From Dipteronia dyeriana (lineage: Eukaryota > Streptophyta > Magnoliopsida > Sapindales > Sapindaceae), in assembly GCA_032871835.1 (NCBI GenBank), contig CM065302.1, forward strand, positions 3,595,094 to 3,659,093: a stretch of DNA of 64,000 nt, read 5' to 3'. The notes beneath the pieces were generated by a model that did no database searches, was not told the DNA's origin, and worked only from the letters and a program-made list of their open reading frames with translations. Both the position numbers and the translations under genes were made by a program. Below are positions 58,611 to 64,000 of the stretch, in pieces (the first letter of the stretch is position 1; each line of letters opens with the position of its first letter).

Positions 58611-60655
58611 AGTGAGAATTTATAATCCACAAGAGAAGAAGTTGGACCCAAGGACCATGGGAATTTCGTTGGATATGCCGAAAGGTCTAAAGGGGTACAG
58701 ATTTTATTGTCCATCTCACAGCACTAGGATTGTGGAATCAAGAAACGCTTAAGTTTCTCGAGAATGACTTGATCAGTGGGAGGGATCAAATCAGAAATAA
58801 AGTTCCTAAACATTATCATTAAGAATCTCAACCTTCCACCTTGAGTGACAGGCTGGTTAAAGTTCACAGCACTCCTCAAGTACAAAGTAGTGTTGAACAA
58901 TAATTACTGAAAAAGTTCCATAAGCTGCTAACAATATTCCAATGGATCAAGTAGTTCAGAAATTACCAGAACCTCATGAACAACCAGTTGAACCACATGT
59001 TTATCAGGAAGATGATGGTACAACATTAAGAAGATCTACTAGAACTAAGAGGCCAGCTATTCCTAGTGATTATGAAGTGTACCTAAAAGCATCTGACTAC
59101 AGTATTGGAGCCGAAAGTGATCCCAAATCCTTTTCACAGGCCACAAGTTACAAAAAGTTAGAATTATGATACAATGTCATGAAAGAAGATTACATGAAGA
59201 GTAACGGAATCTGTGATCTTATTGAGTTGCTTGATGGTGCAAAAACCATTCGTTGTAAATGGGTCTTTAAGACTAAAAAGGACTCATTAGGCAACATTGA
59301 TAGGTACAAGGCGAGACTCGTTGCTAGAGGATTCACTTAAAAGGAAGGAATCGATTACACGGAGACCTTTTCTCCAGTATCTAAAAAGGATTCTTTATGC
59401 ATTATTTTGGCATTAGTAGCCTATTTTAACCTTGAGTTGCAACAAATGGATGTGAAAACGATATTTCTTAATGGAGATATAGAGGAGAAGGTTTATATGA
59501 AACAGCCTGAAGGATTCCCCTCTAGTGATGGTGAGCATTTGATCTATAAGCTCAAGAAATCCATATACAGTCTAAAACATACGTCTTGTCAATGGTATTT
59601 TAAATTCCATGGAGTAATTTCTTCATTCGAATTTGTTGAAACCCTTTGGATCAATGTATATACCAGAAAGTCAGTGGGAGTAAAATTTGTTTTCTTGTTT
59701 TATATGTAGATGACATTTTGCTTGCAACCAATGACAAGGGTTTGCTGCATAAGGTAAAATAATTCCTCTTGAAAAATTTCGATATGAAGGATATGGGAGA
59801 GGCATCTTATGTCATTGGCCTTAAGATCCAGAGAGATAGATTTCGAGGCACCTTGGGTCTGTCTCAGAAAACCTATATCAGTGAAGTTTTAGAGAGATTT
59901 CGGATGAAGGATTGTTCACCAAGTGTAGTTCCCATTGTTAAAGGTGATAAGTTCAATTTGAACCAATGCCCGAAGAACGATTTTGAAAGGGATCAAATGA
60001 AGAAAATTCCATATGCTTCTGCTGTTGGAAGCATGATGTATGCTCAGGTTTGCAGAAGACCTGACATTGCATTTGCTATAGGAATGTCAGGACGATATCA
60101 GAGTAAACCAGGTATGGAACACTGGAGAGCTGCAAGGAAAGTGATGAGGTACCTTCAAGGAACCAAAGACTACATGCTTATGTATAGACGAATAGATAAT
60201 CTAGTAGTGATTGACTACTCAGATTCTGACTTTGCTGGTTGTGTTGATTCACGCAAATCAACATCAAGGTACATTTTCATGATGGTTGGTGGAGCTATAT
60301 CATAGAGGAGTGCCAAGCAGACCTTGACTGCTACTTCCACTATGGAAATTGAGTTCCTCTCTTTTTTTAGGCTACTTCACATTGTGTATGGATTAAGAGT
60401 TTCATATATAGGATTAAAGTTATGGATTCCATATCTAGGCCATTGAGAATTTACTGCGACAATTCAGCTGCTGTCTTTATGGCTAAAAACAACAAAAGTG
60501 GAAGTCGAATTAAACATATCGACATAAAGTACTTAGCTATAAGGGAACGTGTTAAAGAAAAGAAAGTGGTAATTGTGCATGTCAATACTGAATTGATGAT
60601 CGCTGATCCTTTGACTAAGGTCATGCCACCATTGAAATACAGGGGTCATGTATAG
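58611..60655 (+). pseudogene. copia pol remnant: integrase C-terminus, RT, RNase H
   Basis: Integrase C-terminal piece (RIYNPQEKKLDPRT, about 58618-58660), then RT from about 59245 (WVFKTKKDSLG, RYKARLVARGF, stop, DYTETFSPVSK), LQQMDVKTIFLNGDIEEKV, then YVDDILLA at about 59702 with a frameshift, and the RNase H end (59769-60305, then 60422-60655; YCDNSAAVFMAKN and MPPLKYRGH). Stops at 59168 and 59338 and frameshifts at about 59700 and 60305 inactivate it. Order RT after integrase defines Ty1/copia. Confidence 0.9.
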
Positions 60656-60972
60656 AAAATAGGACTTGGTTCCACTATGTAATTGTATACACAATTATTG
60701 AATGAAACTCTTATTTATTTTGATGTTTTCTCATATTCATGTGCACCTTAATTAATTTGAAAAAAATTCATATGCCTAGGACCAAGAATAAAACATGTGG
60801 TTTATTCATTAAGTAATATTACCACATGAAGAATAATACTTGAAGAATTAAATACATCGTAATACAAGGAAGGTAATACTCGTTATTAGAAGACTTACCG
60901 TCATGATTCATGTATTTATTTCTTAAGAAAGATAAACGATGAGATGAAGTTAAAACATTAAGTTAAACGTAT

Positions 60973-60988
60973 GGACCAAATGAGAGAA
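60973..60988 (+). other. polypurine tract of the copia element
   Basis: GGACCAAATGAGAGAA directly before the right LTR (TG at 60989). Confidence 0.7.
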
Positions 60989-61411
60989 TGTAAACAATTT
61001 TTTCATTCTTATTTTCTTATTGACTTTCTTCCATTTTTTATCCCAAAAAAAAAATGTCAAAACGGTTTTGCTAATTATGGTCCAAACATTTAATCTTAAA
61101 TTCAATAGTTTTATATATTAAACATTACCCATCAGTTAAAACTGAAAAAGATGGTAACAGATTCATTCATGGCCATAAAAGCTTGATGGGAGCTAGGCTA
61201 TATAAAGGGATTTGGTCCCTAAGCTCGAACATTTGTGACATACATCATACACCATCATTTTTAAAGTGTTCTGAGAGCTTAGAAGAGCCAAAATCCGAGA
61301 GGAAACAGTAGGAGTGCAATGGCTAGAGGTATTGCCCGATCCCGGGTATTTCTTGAGTTTTATATAATCATTTTTTTGCTTTGCTTAAGTTTGGGTCATG
61401 TTTAGCTTATA
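60989..61411 (+). repeat. right LTR of the copia element
   Basis: TG at 60989; ends ...GCTTATA before the TGCTC duplication. It matches 56452-56842 apart from about 30 extra bases after GGTCCC (TAAGCTCGAAC and following). Confidence 0.92.
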
Positions 61412-61670
61412 TGCTCAACTAGAAATGTAAATACAAATTTCAAGCCCCTAAGAACGAAGATGAAACAATGGTAATAGATAAAAATAATTTCATCCAAATT
61501 TTACACCATTCACAAACTATTATTATGATAGATAGAGTTTGATATTATGAATAAGTCCATTAACAACTTGACGAGAGTTTACCAAAGTGGCTCCTTATGT
61601 ACACTGTCATCATCAAAGCTCAGTTGCCGATAATCTCTCCCTACATAATTCACACATTTTTTCTCCCAAC

Positions 61671-62209
61671 TAGGGATGACAACGGGTCGGGTTTGGATGG
61701 GTTTTGTAAAATCTAAATCCTCACCCGTGAAAATTTTCCTCACCCACGCCCGTCCCCCTCAAACCCGAGTAGGTAAGCGGGTTCGTGGGTGGGTGTGAAC
61801 CCGCGGGTTATGGCTGCACTCATACCCTCACCCCTGAACCCACGAAACAATACGGATTCATAGGTGGATGTTTCACCAGCGGGATACCCACAAACCCGCA
61901 ATTTATCATTTATAAATTTCCATATGTAATCACCTATTTGATACTTAATTGAATTAAATTTCCATCTCTAATTCCCTACTTGATACATTAAAAAACAATA
62001 ATAACGACAAAAAAATCAAATGTCTATATATGTTTATATACAAGTATTTTACGCGGGTTTGCAGGTCCAACCCGCGGGTTTATTTTTCCAACCCGCACCC
62101 GCCCGAACCCACCGGGTTTTTTATTAAACAGGTATGCTGATCCACACCCGACCCTACATGATCGGGTTAGGGCAAGTGCTCGCGGGTGCGGGTCAAATTG
62201 CCATCCATA
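61671..62209. mobile_element. hAT-type MITE, 539 bp
   Basis: Left end TAGGGATGACAACGGG; right end, inverted, ATGGATGGCAATTTGACCC. Flanked by a perfect 8-bp duplication CTCCCAAC (61663-61670 and 62210-62217). Interior is rich in CCCGCGGGTT-type words. Related to the MITE at 35312 by its GGGATGACA terminus. Confidence 0.88.
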
Positions 62210-62237
62210 CTCCCAACGCTCTATAGGAAAATACTTA

Positions 62238-62411
62238 GGTGGTGTTTGGTTACTATGGTGGAATGTGAATTGGAATGACAATAAGAATGTGAATTGGAAT
62301 GGAATGAAATGGAAAGCTGATTTCTTTGTTTGGTTGGGACTTTAGAATCAATATCTGAATCAGTAATATTTTGTTTGGTTAACAACCGAATGGAATGGAA
62401 TCATTATATAA

Positions 62412-62496
<85 letters not shown>

Positions 62497-62625
62497 ATCA
62501 TATAATATAATAATTTATATAATTAGAAAATATAATGTTCATTTTGGATAATAATAATAAAATATAAAAGTATAAATTATTTTATATTATATAATATAAA
62601 TAATTAGGATAATACATATAATATA

Positions 62626-62679
<54 letters not shown>

Positions 62680-62759
62680 TGTAATGATATAAGATATGCA
62701 ACAATAATATATACTATGGGATATAGATATATATATATATATATATAATAGTATGATAT

Positions 62760-62796
<37 letters not shown>

Positions 62797-62989
62797 TTTG
62801 AAAATGAGGGCATTTTTGGAATAGAGTTAGGCATAGAAGGTTATTTTTGGAAGAGAAAATATTTTAATTGAATGGAATGTGCATTCCATTGGTTTTTGGA
62901 TGGAATACTCATTTCAATAATTTAACAAACCAAACAAATAGAATGAATTTCTTTCCATTCCATTTCATTCCACCCAACCAAACACCATC
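62238..62989. mobile_element. MITE-like element full of TA and TG microsatellites
   Basis: Starts GGTGGTGTTTGGTT and ends AACCAAACACCATC, terminal inverted repeats of 14 bp with one mismatch. GGAATG words follow at both ends (TGGAATGTGAATTGGAATG and inverse). The centre has (TA)n at 62417-62471, (TG)n at 62472-62496, and two further (TA)n tracts at about 62628-62671 and 62766-62792. Flanks are TTA on the left and TAA on the right, so no direct duplication is certain. The 73-residue frame at 62330-62551 is a microsatellite translation. Confidence 0.7.
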
Positions 62990-62992
62990 TAA

Positions 62993-63543
62993 ATTCCTGC
63001 TCTAGAAACAACCTACAAGAACGAATTTCTTACATCCAACTGCGAACACTTAAGCACTACAATCAACAAATGCATACGAAAATCTTATACAAAAAAAAAG
63101 AGACAATCAATCTCCCCAATTGAACATAATAACATAAACAAAAATCTACAATCTGCATATCCCTATTACATCAATTGTTGACATAAAAAAAATAAAATGA
63201 CAACATATTAATCACATATAGCCTTCCCAAAGGCAAAAACTAATCAAAGCAATGATCTAACTTCTAAATAAGTATATATATATATATATATTTATATATG
63301 AAAATTCTTTAATCAGGTTGGACATGAAATTTTTAAATCCGGTCCTTACAATTCCAATCGGTTGGAATTAATGCAATTTTTTTTCGCACTAATTCTAACT
63401 GGTTGGAATCCCAAAGACATTATCAAAAATTTCAAGACCTACCTCATTATCCACTCTCTATCACTCACAACCTCTCCAAAAAAGTCATTAAATGAATCTG
63501 ATCCCTGCTTAATAGACTGGAACTGTTCACCAATATATGCTAA
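62993..63543. other. intergenic region, no gene seen
   Basis: AT-rich with a (TA)n tract at about 63272-63291. TCGGTTGGAATTAATGC/ACTGGTTGGAATCCC words near 63357-63412 are a small local duplication. No coding evidence. Confidence 0.5.
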
Positions 63544-64000
63544 GGGCTAAAAAAATAAATAGCACTTTTTGGAGGTGACGTTTCAATACTATCACTGATT
63601 TTATAGCTTATGTTTAAAAGGCTCCTACTATGGTGAACGGACAAAAATGTCCCCAATAGTTGTTTCATCAGAATCTTTCATTCATTTTTTTACAGTGAGA
63701 GTTATGAAATAGAGAGAGAAAGTTTCATTGAAACTCAGGCGCTACGAGACGCATTCGGGGACGAGCTTTTTTTACTGGGTGTTCGACCTTTTTTACCAAG
63801 TGCCCGAGCTTTTTTTTAACTTGACAAAAATGCTCGAATCAAGTATTAAAAAGCTCGGGCACTTGGCAAAAAAGCTCGAACCCTTACCAAAAAAGCTCGG
63901 GCACTTGGTATAAAAGCTCGATTTGAGCTTTTTTACCAAGTGCCTGGGCTTTTTTTAATGGGTTCGAGCTTTTTTGCCAAGTGCCCGAGCTTTTGTTTTA
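63544..64000 (+). mobile_element. left end of a second MULE of the same family (continues beyond window)
   Basis: GGGCTAAAAAAATAAATAGC onward matches the inverted right end of the MULE at 20907 and, more loosely, its left end at 12268, through the blocks TAGCACT, ATCAC, TATGTTTAAAAG and ACAAAAATGTCCC. From 63757 an AAAAAGCTCGGGC array follows, as in the first MULE. The element's interior lies outside the window. Unlike the first MULE, the units here occur in both orientations. Confidence 0.78.
63757..64000. repeat. GCTCGGGCACTTGG minisatellite in alternating orientation
   Basis: Units like AAAAAGCTCGGGCACTTGGC and their inverse CCAAGTGCCCGAGCTTTTT alternate, so the array can fold back on itself. 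The array shares the AAAAAGCTCG core with 12715-13130 and 19625-20490. It runs to the window edge. Confidence 0.9.

Larger units (their letters stand above)
56452..61411 (+). mobile_element. Ty1/copia LTR retrotransposon with internal deletions
   Basis: Flanked by a perfect 5-bp target duplication TGCTC (56447-56451 and 61412-61416). LTRs 56452-56842 and 60989-61411, an initiator-Met primer site TTGGTATCAGAGC, a purine tract before the right LTR, and gag-pol in plus orientation. The CCHC knuckle, most of the protease and the integrase core are deleted, and RT has stops, so it is dead. The right LTR holds about 30 extra bases absent from the left copy. Confidence 0.94.

Noticed and set aside
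62330..62551. 73-residue frame with long Ile-Tyr and Val-Cys runs
   Set aside because: Translation of the (TA)n and (TG)n microsatellites within the MITE-like element.
1..64000. A prokaryote-style defence or biosynthetic gene cluster
   Set aside because: Introns, plant retrotransposons, MITEs and the receptor kinase show nuclear plant DNA; no operon-like gene set is present.

Overview
This is nuclear DNA from a flowering plant, most likely a eudicot. It is AT-rich and dominated by mobile elements, with only one clearly intact host gene. The evidence is spliceosomal introns, plant-type LTR retrotransposons, a Mutator-like element (MULE) carrying a plant DUF1985/Ulp1-like gene, several MITEs, and a membrane receptor kinase of plant type. 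I cannot name the species, and there is no sign of bacterial or organellar sequence. All protein-family assignments come from motifs read by eye; no database search was run.

Layout from left to right. 1-11495: Tat-lineage Ty3/gypsy retrotransposon A, coding on the minus strand, its 3' LTR cut by the window edge. 11496-12267: AT-rich transposon remnant. 12268-20907: a decayed MULE with a 9-bp target duplication (8 of 9 bases conserved). It carries a mudrA-type transposase (+ strand) tail to tail with a broken DUF1985/Ulp1 (C48) protease gene (- strand), and an AAAAAGCTCGA minisatellite lies near each end. 20908-23047: mostly empty AT-rich DNA with a tiny possible secreted-peptide ORF. 23048-34268: retrotransposon B, same family as A, with one LTR truncated. 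34269-40962: intergenic DNA with three hallmark repeats (an 8-bp-TSD hAT-type MITE, a fold-back MITE and a tRNA-derived SINE-like piece). 40963-47920: a long LTR element without recognisable gag-pol (LARD-like) that contains a 331-bp higher-order tandem repeat. 48995-52698: an intact 1140-residue LRR receptor kinase (non-RD type) in four exons. 52937-54100: three head-to-tail copies of a 395-bp palindromic repeat. 56452-61411: a degraded Ty1/copia element with intact LTRs and TSD. 61671-62992: two more MITE-like elements. 63544-64000: the left end of a second MULE of the same family as the one at 12268.

How the parts relate. Elements A and B share one architecture. Gag, protease, RT, RNase H, a second archaeal-type RNase H and integrase lie on the minus strand. 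A separate spliced gene runs the opposite way from just inside the 3' LTR. Both copies are full of stops and frameshifts, so they are fossils. The two MULE ends share terminal and subterminal repeats, which identifies them as one family. The receptor kinase is the only gene here that looks able to make a full protein. Its non-RD kinase signature and LRR ectodomain place it with plant immune receptors of the EFR/FLS2/Xa21 type.
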